Positions 7,465 through 15,789 of a stretch of DNA of 59,104 bases are shown here, in pieces; the stretch's first letter is position 1, and every line of letters begins with the position of its first letter. The position numbers and the translations under genes were made by a program. Source of the DNA: Clostridiales bacterium (GTDB lineage Bacteria > Bacillota > Clostridia > TANB77 > CAG-508); the NCBI GenBank assembly GCA_003534295.1, contig DPDV01000016.1, positions 1 to 59,104 on the forward strand. The letters are read 5' to 3'. Under the pieces are notes generated by a model. That model was not told where the DNA came from, did no database searches, and saw nothing but the letters and a program-made list of their open reading frames with translations.

Positions 7465-9195
7465 ATGTATAGAAACAAAAATTGTGGAGAATTAAATATT
7501 AAAAATGTAGGAGAAAATGTAGTAATAGCTGGATGGGTTCAAAGAATAAGAAATTTAGGCTCAATGAAATTTATAGACTTAAGAGATCAATTTGGCATAA
7601 CTCAAATAATTGTAAATGATAATTGTGCAGATAATCTTGTAACAGAGTGTGTTATTCAAGTTGATGGAACAGTAATAGAAAGAACAAATAAAAATTCTAA
7701 AATACCTACAGGCGAAATAGAAATAGAAGCAAAAAAAATAGAAGTACTTGGAACGTGTAAAAACATATTACCATTTGAAGTAAATTCGGAAAAAGCAGCA
7801 GATGCAAGAGAAGACTTAAGATTAGAATATAGATTTTTAGATTTGAGAAACGAGAAATTGCATAAAACAATTATACTTCGTAGTGAAATAATGAAAACTA
7901 TTAGAAATAAAATGGACGAGCTTGGTTTTACAGAAATACAAACACCAATACTTGCAAATTCTTCGCCAGAAGGTGCAAGAGATTTCTTGGTACCAAGCAG
8001 ATTACACCCAGGAGAGTTCTATGCTCTACCTCAAGCACCACAACAATTTAAACAATTGTTAATGGTTTCTGGATTTGATAAATATTATCAAATAGCACCA
8101 TGTTTTAGAGATGAGGACCCTAGAGCAGACAGAGCACCAGGCGAGTTTTATCAATTAGACTTTGAAATGAGTTTTGCAGAACAAAAAGATGTATTGTCAG
8201 TATTAGAAGATATTTTTACAACAATATTTAAAAAACATACAAACTGGAAGATTACAGACACTCCATTTCCTCGTATACCATATAAAGAAGCAATGGAAAA
8301 ATACGGTAGTGATAAACCAGATTTAAGAAATCCATTAATTATACAGGATGTAACACAATTATTTAAAGATACAGAATTTAATGCTTTTAAAGGAAAAACT
8401 ATAAAAGCAATAATAGTAGAGAATGGTGCAGAACAAGGAAGAAAATTCTTTGATAATATGGGAGAATATGCTGTAAATGAACTAGAAGCAAAAGGATTAG
8501 CCTGGGTTAAATTTGAAAAGGAAAATGAGATTACAGGCGGAATAGCTAAATTTATAACTAAAGAAATAAAAAAAGGGTTAGAAGAAATTGGTGCTAAACC
8601 AAACGTTGCAATTTTCTTTATTGCAGATGAATTTAAAAAAGCACAAAAAATAGCAGGTGGAGTAAGATTAGAATTGGGTAAAAGATTAGATTTAATTGAA
8701 AAGGGAGTATATAAATTCTGCTTTATAGTTGACTTCCCAATGTATGAATTATCAGATGAAGGAACAGTAGATTTTAATCATAATCCATTTTCAATGCCAC
8801 AAGGAGGCATGGAAGCATTAATAACAAAAAATCCACTAGATATTTTGGCTTACCAATATGATGCTGTTTGCAATGGGTATGAAATAACATCAGGTGCAGT
8901 AAGAAACCATAGCCCAGAGATAATGGTTAAAGCATTTGAAATTGCGGGATATGAAGAAGAAACAATTAAAACAAAATTTGGGGCATTATATAACGCGTTC
9001 CAATATGGTACACCACCGCATGCAGGAGCAGCAGCTGGATTAGACAGATTAGTAATGCTTGCAGCAAACTCTGACAATATAAGAGAAGTTATTGCTTTCC
9101 CTAAAAATAAAAAGGCAAGAGATTTGCTAATGAGAGCACCAAGCAAAGTAACAGAACAACAATTAAAAGATGTACATATAAAAATAGATGAATAA
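7465..9195 (+). CDS. aspS: Aspartyl-tRNA synthetase
   Basis: A 576-residue class II synthetase, close to the usual bacterial length (~590). It charges tRNA-Asp with aspartate. The N-terminal OB-fold anticodon domain includes GWVQRIRNLGSMKFIDLRD. Next come TSPEGARDFLVPSRLHPG-type aspartate loop residues, motif 2 FRDEDPRADR (about 214-223), and a bacterial GAD insertion (about 285-400). HNPFSMP and motif 3 GLDRL (about 525) close the catalytic domain. The ATG at 7465 has GGGGAGG 7 nt upstream; the upstream in-frame codons lie before that site. It is first gene of aspS-mnmA-scpB-proS and is followed by mnmA after 31 nt. Confidence 0.97.
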   Translation: MYRNKNCGELNIKNVGENVVIAGWVQRIRNLGSMKFIDLRDQFGITQIIVNDNCADNLVTECVIQVDGTVIERTNKNSKIPTGEIEIEAKKIEVLGTCKNILPFEVNSEKAADAREDLRLEYRFLDLRNEKLHKTIILRSEIMKTIRNKMDELGFTEIQTPILANSSPEGARDFLVPSRLHPGEFYALPQAPQQFKQLLMVSGFDKYYQIAPCFRDEDPRADRAPGEFYQLDFEMSFAEQKDVLSVLEDIFTTIFKKHTNWKITDTPFPRIPYKEAMEKYGSDKPDLRNPLIIQDVTQLFKDTEFNAFKGKTIKAIIVENGAEQGRKFFDNMGEYAVNELEAKGLAWVKFEKENEITGGIAKFITKEIKKGLEEIGAKPNVAIFFIADEFKKAQKIAGGVRLELGKRLDLIEKGVYKFCFIVDFPMYELSDEGTVDFNHNPFSMPQGGMEALITKNPLDILAYQYDAVCNGYEITSGAVRNHSPEIMVKAFEIAGYEEETIKTKFGALYNAFQYGTPPHAGAAAGLDRLVMLAANSDNIREVIAFPKNKKARDLLMRAPSKVTEQQLKDVHIKIDE

Positions 9196-9226
9196 AGGTT
9201 TTGACTCAAGGAAGGATAAAGAAAAA

Positions 9227-10300
9227 ATGAAAAAGGTTTTAATAGGAATGAGTGGAGGGGTAGATAGCTCAGTATCTGCCCTTCTTTTAAAAGAAAAGGG
9301 ATATGAAGTAATTGGCGCAACAATGAAACTATGGGAAAGTGATGACGAATGTGTTGAGGGTGGATGTTGTAATTTAAACTCTACAATGGATGCAAAAAGA
9401 GTATGTGATGTTTTGAATATACCACATTATGTATTAAATTTTAAGGAAGAATTTAATAAATGTGTAATACAAGATTTTATATCTGAGTATAAAAAATGCA
9501 GAACTCCAAACCCATGTATAGAATGTAATAAGTACTTGAAATTTGGCATGATGTATGAAATGGCAAAAAAACTGAATTGTGATTATATTGCAACAGGGCA
9601 TTATGCAAAAATCGAATATAGCGAAAAATATAAACAATATGTATTAAAAAAATCAAATGCAGGAAAAAAAGACCAGAGCTATGTGCTATATAATTTGCCA
9701 AGACAGATGACAGATAAGGTACTATTCCCATTAGGGGATTTTGAGAATAAAGAGCAAATAAGAAAAATTGCAGAGGAGCATAATTTGCAAGTGGCAAGAA
9801 AGCCGGATAGTGAAGATATATGCTTTATACCAGAAGGAGATTATAAAAAATTTTTAGAGGTAAATTCTGATTTAAAAGCAAAGGTTGGAAATATAGTAAA
9901 TACTGAAGGAAAAATCCTAGGAAAACATGAAGGACTTTATAAATATACAATTGGGCAAAGGAAGGGCCTTGGAATTTCAAATGAAGTTCCACTATTTGTA
10001 AAAGGATTTAATCCCGAAAAAAATGAATTAATAGTTGGGGAAGAAACAGAAATATTTTCAAAAGAGGCAATAGCAAATGAAATAAATTTAATATTAATGG
10101 ATGAAATAACAAGGCCGATGGATGTAAAAGCAAAAATAAGATATGCTGCAAAAGAAGCTGAATGTACAATTTATCCAGAAGAAGAAGGCAAAATAAGAGT
10201 AGTATTTAATCAGCCACAAAGAGCAATAACACCAGGACAATCAGTGGTATTTTATATAGATGATATTGTACTTGGTGGAGGTAAAATTTGTGATTTGTAA
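9227..10300 (+). CDS. mnmA: tRNA-specific 2-thiouridylase MnmA
   Basis: A 357-residue enzyme that thiolates U34 of tRNA-Lys, -Glu and -Gln, using sulfur relayed from a cysteine desulfurase. The PP-loop SGGVDSS spans residues 9-15. The two catalytic cysteines are Cys100 in CIECN and Cys199 in EDICFIPEG. QRKGLGIS and the C-terminal beta-barrel (PVFL-type FNQPQRAITPGQSVVFY) are intact. Extra cysteines cluster at CVEGGCCN (about 44-52) and at Cys97, a pattern seen in clostridial homologues. The ATG at 9227 follows an AAGGAAGGA site; an in-frame ATG at 9188 overlaps the aspS end and is less likely. Confidence 0.95.
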   Translation: MKKVLIGMSGGVDSSVSALLLKEKGYEVIGATMKLWESDDECVEGGCCNLNSTMDAKRVCDVLNIPHYVLNFKEEFNKCVIQDFISEYKKCRTPNPCIECNKYLKFGMMYEMAKKLNCDYIATGHYAKIEYSEKYKQYVLKKSNAGKKDQSYVLYNLPRQMTDKVLFPLGDFENKEQIRKIAEEHNLQVARKPDSEDICFIPEGDYKKFLEVNSDLKAKVGNIVNTEGKILGKHEGLYKYTIGQRKGLGISNEVPLFVKGFNPEKNELIVGEETEIFSKEAIANEINLILMDEITRPMDVKAKIRYAAKEAECTIYPEEEGKIRVVFNQPQRAITPGQSVVFYIDDIVLGGGKICDL

Positions 10301-10335
10301 AAATTAAATGTTTTAATAAAAGGAATTGAATTTAT

Positions 10336-10959
10336 ATGGAAATAGAAAAAAACAAAGCAATAATAGAGGCAATTTTGTATTCGGCAGGTAGAGAAGTTAA
10401 GATGACAGAACTTATGTCAGCTTTGGAATTAGGAGCAAACGAAATTGCGAATATAATAGAAAGTATGAAAGAAGATTATAAGAATTTAAATAGAGGGATA
10501 GAAATAATAGAAATTGAAGGCTCATATCAACTATGTACTAAAAAAGAGTATTTTGATTATATATATCCAATATTTGACAATAGAGCGAAACCAAACTTAT
10601 CACAGGCAGCACTGGAAACACTCGCTATTATTGCATATAATCCTAAAATTACAAGAGCAGAAATAGAAGCAATAAGAGGGGTGAATTCGGATGGAACAAT
10701 ATATAAATTATTAGAGTATAATTTAATTGCAGAGTCAGGAAAATCAGATGCACCAGGTAGACCAATGACATTTTCTACAACCACACATTTTTTGAAAATG
10801 TTTGGAATGTCAAATCTAAGTGATTTGCCAGATTTACCAAAATACAAACTTGATGAAAATAGACAAATAGTAATAGACGAAATTATAGAGGAAAAAGCAG
10901 AGGCTCCTATACCGAGCGAGCAAGAAGAAAAACAAGAAAATGATGGGGCAGTTGTCTAA
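10336..10959 (+). CDS. scpB: Segregation and condensation protein B
   Basis: A 207-residue kleisin-associated subunit of the SMC-ScpAB condensin, needed for chromosome compaction and segregation. The tandem winged-helix layout is visible: EAILYSAGREVKMTELMSAL at the N-terminus, LSQAALETLAIIAYNPKITRAEIEAIRGVNSDGTIYKLLEYNLIAESGKSD in the second. An acidic Glu-rich tail (about 180-207) follows. AAAAGGA lies upstream of the ATG. The partner scpA is not adjacent, whereas the two are usually neighbours in Firmicutes. It sits 35 nt after mnmA, probably in the same transcript. Confidence 0.93.
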   Translation: MEIEKNKAIIEAILYSAGREVKMTELMSALELGANEIANIIESMKEDYKNLNRGIEIIEIEGSYQLCTKKEYFDYIYPIFDNRAKPNLSQAALETLAIIAYNPKITRAEIEAIRGVNSDGTIYKLLEYNLIAESGKSDAPGRPMTFSTTTHFLKMFGMSNLSDLPDLPKYKLDENRQIVIDEIIEEKAEAPIPSEQEEKQENDGAVV

Positions 10960-10988
10960 AGTATGCCTTAAGGAAGGAATGAAAATAA

Positions 10989-12680
10989 ATGAAGTTAAGT
11001 GAAAGTTTTTTTTATACAATAAGGGAAGATTTGAAAGACGAGGAGTCTATAAGTGGAAATTTATTAGTTAAAAGTGGTATGTTTAAAAAAGTTGGAAATG
11101 GAATTTATATGAAATTGCCACTAGGACAAAAAGTAGTAGATAATGTTAAAAATATAATAAGGAAACATATGAATGAAGCAGGAGCTAAAGAAGTAACAAT
11201 GCCATTATTACTTCCTATAGATGTATTTCAAAAATCAGGACGATATGAATTGTTTGGACCTTCTATCTTTCAATTAAATGACAGATATAATAGACCATAT
11301 GCTTTGGGACCAACTCATGAAGAATTCTTTGTATTGGCAGCAATGATGCAATCTAAATCATATAAGGATTTTCCATACACTTTATATCAAATAGGAAATA
11401 AATATAGAGATGAAATAAGACCAAGATTAGGACTAATAAGAACAAGAGAATTTACAATGAAAGATGCATACAGTTTTGATATAAATCAAGAAGAATCAGA
11501 TAAATCTTATCAAAAACAATTTGAGGCATATAATAAGATTTGCCAAGAAATAGGGCTAAACTATGTTGTTGTTAGAGCAGATACTGGAATAATGGGCGGA
11601 TTGCTATCAGAGGAATTTCAAGCAGTAACAGATGTAGGAGAAGATATTTTGGTATTGTGCGATAATTGTGATTATGCTTCTAACATAGAAGTAAGTAAAT
11701 GTATTGATGAAGAAATAGAAAACAAAGAGAAAAAGAAAAAATATGAAAAGATAAATACACCACATGTGGGAACAATAGATGAACTAACAAATTATTTACA
11801 GGAGAGCCCGGAAAAATTTGTAAAGACGCTAATATACAATGTTGATGGTAAATTTTATGCATGTATGGTACAGGGAAACAAAGATGTAAACGAAGTAAAA
11901 CTTCAGAAATTGTTAAATGCAAAGGAAGTTGTACTAGCAGAAGCAGAAGATGTAAAGAAAATTACAAATGCAGAAGTAGGATTTGCGGGGCCAATAGGAC
12001 TAAATATTCCTATTATAATGGATAATGGAATTAAATATATGAAAAACTTTTTAGTAGGAGCAAATGAAACAAATTATCATTATGTAAATGTAAATATAGA
12101 TGATTTTAAACCAGAAATTGTTGCAGACATAAGAAACATACAAGAAGGAGATTTATGTCCAAAATGTAAAGGACACATACACTTTAAAAAAGGTATAGAA
12201 GTAGGAAACACATTTAAACTGGGAACAAAATATTCGTCAAGCTTAGGCTTAAATTATTTGGACGAAAATAATGAATTAAAACCAGTTGTAATGGGATCAT
12301 ATGGGATAGGTGTAGAAAGAATGATAGCAGCAGTAGTAGAGCAAAACCATGATGACAAAGGAATTATATGGCCAATGAATATAGCACCATATAAGGTATG
12401 TATAGTTTTAATAAGCAACAAAGACGAAAAGCAGAAGCAAATAGCAGAACAAATTTATACAGAGTTACAGAATATGGGCATAGAAACTATATTAGATGAT
12501 AGAGATGAGAGACCAGGAGTAAAATTTAATGATATGGATTTAATTGGAATACCATTAAGAATAACTGTAGGAAAAAAAGTCGAAGAAGGACTAATAGAGC
12601 TAAAACAGAGAAAAGAGACAGAAAGCGAATTAGTAAAATTAGAAGAAATAAAAGAAACAATAAAGAAGTTCCTGAAATAG
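10989..12680 (+). CDS. proS: Prolyl-tRNA synthetase (bacterial type, with editing domain)
   Basis: A 563-residue class II synthetase that charges tRNA-Pro. Motif 1 and GPTHEEFFVL are in the N-terminal catalytic half. Motif 2 is YRDEIRPRLGLIRTREFTMKDAYSF. A YbaK-type editing insertion spans about 230-380; it hydrolyses Ala-tRNA-Pro. Motif 3 is GSYGIGVERM, and the C-terminal anticodon-binding domain begins near 470. Length and insertion define the bacterial ProS class, not the archaeal-like class. AAGGAAGGA precedes the ATG. It is the last gene of the aspS operon, and the terminator stem overlaps its stop codon. Confidence 0.96.
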   Translation: MKLSESFFYTIREDLKDEESISGNLLVKSGMFKKVGNGIYMKLPLGQKVVDNVKNIIRKHMNEAGAKEVTMPLLLPIDVFQKSGRYELFGPSIFQLNDRYNRPYALGPTHEEFFVLAAMMQSKSYKDFPYTLYQIGNKYRDEIRPRLGLIRTREFTMKDAYSFDINQEESDKSYQKQFEAYNKICQEIGLNYVVVRADTGIMGGLLSEEFQAVTDVGEDILVLCDNCDYASNIEVSKCIDEEIENKEKKKKYEKINTPHVGTIDELTNYLQESPEKFVKTLIYNVDGKFYACMVQGNKDVNEVKLQKLLNAKEVVLAEAEDVKKITNAEVGFAGPIGLNIPIIMDNGIKYMKNFLVGANETNYHYVNVNIDDFKPEIVADIRNIQEGDLCPKCKGHIHFKKGIEVGNTFKLGTKYSSSLGLNYLDENNELKPVVMGSYGIGVERMIAAVVEQNHDDKGIIWPMNIAPYKVCIVLISNKDEKQKQIAEQIYTELQNMGIETILDDRDERPGVKFNDMDLIGIPLRITVGKKVEEGLIELKQRKETESELVKLEEIKETIKKFLK

Positions 12681-12694
12681 GAACTTCTTTTTGA
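12662..12694 (+). terminator. Intrinsic terminator after proS
   Basis: A 12-bp stem AAAGAAGTTCCT/AGGAACTTCTTT with a GAAAT loop, then TTTTT. The proS TAG stop lies in the loop and right arm. Confidence 0.9.
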
Positions 12695-12722
12695 CAAAAA
12701 ACTGTGCACAATTTTTTGTTAT

Positions 12723-12989
12723 TTATGCATTTATAGCATTTAATTTTTTTGCTAAATTAGATTTTTTTCTAGCAGCTGTGTTTTTTACAATAACACCTTT
12801 TGTACAAGCTTGATCTATTTTCTTTGTGGCTTCTGAGAATAACTTTGTAGCTTCTTCTACGTTTTTATTTTCAACAGCTTGTTCAAACTTTTTAACAGCT
12901 GATTTGTATCCAGATTTAATCATATTATTTCTAGCAGTTTTCTTTTCGATAACGCTAACACGTTTAATTGCAGATTTAATATTTGGCAT
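12723..12989 (-). CDS. rpsT: 30S ribosomal protein S20
   Basis: An 88-residue basic protein with the S20 pattern MPNIKSAIKRV...ARNNMIKSGYKSAVKKFEQAVE...DQACTKGVIVKNTAARKKSNLAKKLN. It binds 16S rRNA helices early in small-subunit assembly. The start at 12989 follows GGGAGGTG with 6-nt spacing; an upstream in-frame GTG lies inside that site and is rejected. It is monocistronic on the minus strand, convergent with proS. Confidence 0.95.
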   Translation of the reverse strand: MPNIKSAIKRVSVIEKKTARNNMIKSGYKSAVKKFEQAVENKNVEEATKLFSEATKKIDQACTKGVIVKNTAARKKSNLAKKLNAINA

Positions 12990-13031
12990 AATTTGCACCT
13001 CCCTTTAAGTTAGTAAATAATAACAAAATAT

Positions 13032-13060
13032 ATTTTAACACGGAAATACGAAATTTGCAA
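13032..13060 (-). promoter_or_regulatory. Sigma-A promoter of rpsT
   Basis: On the minus strand TTGCAA (13060-13055), 17-nt spacer, TAAAAT (13037-13032). Confidence 0.7.
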
Positions 13061-13126
13061 GAGGTTAGCATAAAAAAATTGTTATGGGAATTTAACTATA
13101 TAAAACACAAAAATTTTAAAAATCTC

Positions 13127-13155
13127 TTGAAAAAAATAAGCATAACAACTATAAT
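13127..13155 (+). promoter_or_regulatory. Sigma-A promoter of hpf
   Basis: TTGAAA (13127-13132), 17-nt spacer, TATAAT (13150-13155). Confidence 0.75.
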
Positions 13156-13203
13156 AAGAAAGTACCAACGATAATATTGTAAAAATTGGAAGGAGAGATA
13201 GTT

Positions 13204-13737
13204 ATGAATATAACAATAACAGGAAAGGATTTAAAAGCTACAGACGCAATAAAAGAATACATCGAAAAAAAAGCTGAAAGATTGGTAAAATATTTCGGAG
13301 ATGAATTTGAGGTAAATGTAACAATAAAAACAGAAGGATCTGAACAAGTTGCACAAATAGATGTAAAAATGGGAACAGATAGATTTAGAGCTGTTACAGC
13401 ACATAAAGACTTATATGCTTCAATAGATAAAGACATAGACATATTAGAAGGTCAAATAAGAAAAATGAAGACAAAAAAAGATAAACAAAATATGACAGAA
13501 TCAATTAGAGGAAAAGAAGAATTAAGACAAGAAGAAGAAAAAGAAATAGAAGGTGAAATATTAAAAACATTATATTATGATATAAAACCTTTAACTCCAG
13601 AAGATGCAAAATTAAAGTTAGAAGAGAAACCACAAGATAGATTTTTAACATTTATAAATGTAGAAACTGGAAAAGTAAATGTTATATATAGAATGAAAGA
13701 TAATAAAAACTATGGTTTAGTAGAACCAGAAGCATAA
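13204..13737 (+). CDS. hpf: Ribosome hibernation promoting factor, long form
   Basis: A 177-residue protein that dimerises 70S ribosomes into inactive 100S particles in stationary phase. The N-terminal S30AE/YfiA domain (about 1-100) starts MNITITGKDLKATDAIKEYIEKKAERL. A charged linker is followed by the C-terminal dimerisation domain, including DRFLTFINVETGKVNVIYRMKDNKNYGLVEP. That second domain defines the long HPF of Firmicutes. AAGGAGAG lies 7 nt before the ATG. It is monocistronic, with its own promoter and terminator. Confidence 0.95.
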   Translation: MNITITGKDLKATDAIKEYIEKKAERLVKYFGDEFEVNVTIKTEGSEQVAQIDVKMGTDRFRAVTAHKDLYASIDKDIDILEGQIRKMKTKKDKQNMTESIRGKEELRQEEEKEIEGEILKTLYYDIKPLTPEDAKLKLEEKPQDRFLTFINVETGKVNVIYRMKDNKNYGLVEPEA

Positions 13738-13742
13738 AAAAT

Positions 13743-13779
13743 AAAAGGCATACTGAATTTACAAGTATGCCTTTTATTT
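13743..13779 (+). terminator. Intrinsic terminator after hpf
   Basis: A 12-bp stem AAAAGGCATACT/AGTATGCCTTTT, a 9-nt loop, then a T-rich tail. Confidence 0.85.
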
Positions 13780-13880
13780 GATAGAAAATATACCAAAATA
13801 TTAAAAAGTAATTTAAAATCATTAAAAAAATAGATTTTTAAAATAAAACTCATAAAACAATGGGGAAACCAACATAAAGC

Positions 13881-13909
13881 TTGCAAAAAATGTAAAATTA
13901 TGTTATTAT
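13881..13909 (+). promoter_or_regulatory. Sigma-A promoter of the unknown coiled-coil gene
   Basis: TTGCAA (13881-13886), 17-nt spacer, TATTAT (13904-13909). Confidence 0.65.
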
Positions 13910-13953
13910 TATATATAGTAGTTAAAATAATATATTATAAAGGGGGAAATATA

Positions 13954-15096
13954 ATGGAAGAAATAGAAAAAAATATTGAAGAGATTGATAAAGAAATCGC
14001 AAAAATACAAGATGAATTAAACGAAATATATAAAAATGTAGATTTTAATACAACAGATTTTGATGGAGTAGGTGATGTATATTCACCTGAAGGCCAAACA
14101 GAAGACCAACAGAAAAAAATAGCAGAATTGCAGACAAAACAAAAAGAATTAAAAAAGAAGAAAGATGAAATAATTAGCCAAATAAAGCAAGAAGATAAAA
14201 AACAAGAAGATAAAAAGCAAGATGATAAAAATCAAGATGATAAAAAGCAAGATGATAAAAAACAAGATGAAAATATGCCAGCAATAGAATTTAGAAAAAT
14301 TTCATTTTCCTTATTGGATAATGAAGGAAAATATAATCCAAATTATACTGTAGAGTATTCTAATGGCATGCAACAAAAATTTAAACCGACAAAATACAAA
14401 TCAAAAAAAGATGAAAGAAAAGCTAGAAGAAATATAAAGAGTGGAATAAAGAGATTATTTGAGAAATACAATGTTCACATTTCTGGAGCAAAAGTAAAGA
14501 AATTGATGAAACATATGGATATAGACTTCTTAGCGGCACTTGGGGAATACAAAGATGACAGCTTGTGTGCTCAATATTTATTTGCAACATATGCAAAATT
14601 AAAAGGAATAACAGAAAAAGCTGTAGATTTACCATATGCACTAGAATATGATACTAGAACTTTAAATGCGGAGAATATAGATAAAGCAGAGGCAAAACAA
14701 TATAACAAATTAGCTAAAAGAATGAATAAAATAGGATTAGCAGAATGTCAAACTGAGCCATCATTTTTGAAAAAAATATTCGGATCAAAAAATGAAATGA
14801 TAGCAGATAAAAGCCGAATGACTATTGATGAGCAGATAGCTTGGTATAATGGAAGTAAAGGAGAGAAGGAATTTGACGAAAACTTATATTGGAGTAACCT
14901 ACGAGAAGCAGGGTATTCTGATGAAGAACTTGCACAAATAAAAGCTGGTTTAGAGCCTACTGCAGCACAAAAATATAGAGAAAGTAAACATGTTCCAAAG
15001 GATAAGTTACAGCCTATACCAGAAAAAAACAAGGACAGTGAAGAAAACAGGAATAAAGGAAAAGAAAATGAAGACAATGAAATAGAAAACGATTAA
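13954..15096 (+). CDS. Unrecognised charged coiled-coil protein with KKQDD repeats
   Basis: A 380-residue protein I cannot assign. Residues 1-80 are a Glu/Lys-rich coiled coil. About 78-107 hold a 5-residue tandem repeat (KKQED/KKQDD). The middle (about 110-330) is a folded, mixed helical region with ISGAKVKKLMKHMDIDFLAALGEY and CAQYLFATYAKLKGI. The tail is Lys/Glu/Asn-rich and probably disordered. There is no signal peptide or membrane segment. The start at 13954 follows AAAGGGGG; an upstream in-frame codon overlaps the promoter. It stands directly before the ribosomal str genes, where rpoC or an L7Ae-like gene is often found, but has its own promoter. Confidence 0.75.
   Translation: MEEIEKNIEEIDKEIAKIQDELNEIYKNVDFNTTDFDGVGDVYSPEGQTEDQQKKIAELQTKQKELKKKKDEIISQIKQEDKKQEDKKQDDKNQDDKKQDDKKQDENMPAIEFRKISFSLLDNEGKYNPNYTVEYSNGMQQKFKPTKYKSKKDERKARRNIKSGIKRLFEKYNVHISGAKVKKLMKHMDIDFLAALGEYKDDSLCAQYLFATYAKLKGITEKAVDLPYALEYDTRTLNAENIDKAEAKQYNKLAKRMNKIGLAECQTEPSFLKKIFGSKNEMIADKSRMTIDEQIAWYNGSKGEKEFDENLYWSNLREAGYSDEELAQIKAGLEPTAAQKYRESKHVPKDKLQPIPEKNKDSEENRNKGKENEDNEIEND
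14187..14274 (+). repeat. 15-nt coding tandem repeat
   Basis: About six imperfect copies of a 15-nt unit (AAAAAGCAAGATGAT and variants) encode the KKQDD/KKQED repeat in the protein above. The unit keeps the frame, so copy-number change would alter only linker length. Confidence 0.8.
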
Positions 15097-15101
15097 AACC
15101 A

Positions 15102-15130
15102 TTGACATATCTGGAAAAAAATGATAAAAT
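15102..15130 (+). promoter_or_regulatory. Strong sigma-A promoter of rpsL
   Basis: Consensus TTGACA (15102-15107), 17-nt spacer, TAAAAT (15125-15130). Confidence 0.85.
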
Positions 15131-15135
15131 AGAAA

Positions 15136-15185
15136 CCGCTAGTGTAAAATGAAAAATATAGCATTTTACCTAGCGGATTTTATTT
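15136..15185 (+). promoter_or_regulatory. rpsL leader hairpin (possible attenuator)
   Basis: CCGCTAG-T-GTAAAATG pairs with CATTTTAC-CTAGCGG, a 15-bp stem with one bulged T and a 10-nt loop, followed by ATTTTATTT. It begins only about 5 nt after the -10 box, so the stem forms the very 5' end of the mRNA. It could be an attenuator, a 5' stabiliser or a ribosomal-protein target; sequence alone does not decide. Confidence 0.65.
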
Positions 15186-15204
15186 GAAAAGAGGTGAAAT
15201 TTAA

Positions 15205-15618
15205 GTGCCAACAATTAACCAATTAGTAAGAAAAGGAAGAAAATCTGCTACAACTAAATCTACATCACCAGCTTTACAACATGGTTATAATTCTATGAAG
15301 AAAAAAATGACCAATAAAAGAGCACCACAAAAAAGAGGTGTATGTACAGTTGTAAAAACAGTAACACCTAAAAAGCCAAACTCAGCATTAAGAAAAGTTG
15401 CCAGAGTAAGACTTTCAAATGGTTATGAAGTAACTTCTTATATTCCAGGTATAGGACACAACCTACAAGAACACAGTGTTGTTTTAATAAGAGGAGGAAG
15501 AGTAAAAGACCTTCCAGGTGTACGTTACCACATTATAAGAGGAACACTTGATACAGCAGGTGTTAAAGACAGAATGCAAGGTAGATCAAAGTATGGAGCT
15601 AAGCGTCCTAAAAAATAA
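15205..15618 (+). CDS. rpsL: 30S ribosomal protein S12
   Basis: A 137-residue decoding-centre protein starting MPTINQLVRKGRK. The conserved TPKKPNSALRKVARVRL and PGIGHNLQEHSVVLIRGGRVKDLPGVRYH motifs are intact. The lysines at the usual streptomycin-resistance positions are unchanged. The start is GTG at 15205, with AGAGGTGA upstream. It is the first gene of rpsL-rpsG-fusA-tuf. The usual neighbours rpoB/rpoC are not upstream. Confidence 0.98.
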   Translation: MPTINQLVRKGRKSATTKSTSPALQHGYNSMKKKMTNKRAPQKRGVCTVVKTVTPKKPNSALRKVARVRLSNGYEVTSYIPGIGHNLQEHSVVLIRGGRVKDLPGVRYHIIRGTLDTAGVKDRMQGRSKYGAKRPKK

Positions 15619-15789
15619 ATTTGATTTATACCATAGTGCATATAACTTATTAATTTAAGGTACTTAAATAAAAATAAATTATATAGCACTAAACTGAAAA
15701 AGTTTTGAGAAGAATTAGTATTGAACTTTTTAGAGTACCTAAGATACTAGGTAAATATTAGTATCAAATTTTATAAGGAGGGAAGAATA
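15619..15789 (+). promoter_or_regulatory. Structured rpsL-rpsG intercistronic region
   Basis: There are 171 nt without a gene but rich in pairing: AGTGC...GCACT long hairpin (about 15635-15690), GGTACT and AGTACC complementary segments, ACCTA/TAGGT hairpin (about 15737-15752), and the near-repeat TTAGTATTGAA/TTAGTATCAAA. In Escherichia coli the corresponding region binds S7 for translational feedback. A similar role here is inferred. Confidence 0.45.

Noticed and set aside
14187..14274. CRISPR-like array
   Set aside because: The 15-nt units are contiguous, in frame and coding, with no spacers. No CRISPR array was seen anywhere in the window.
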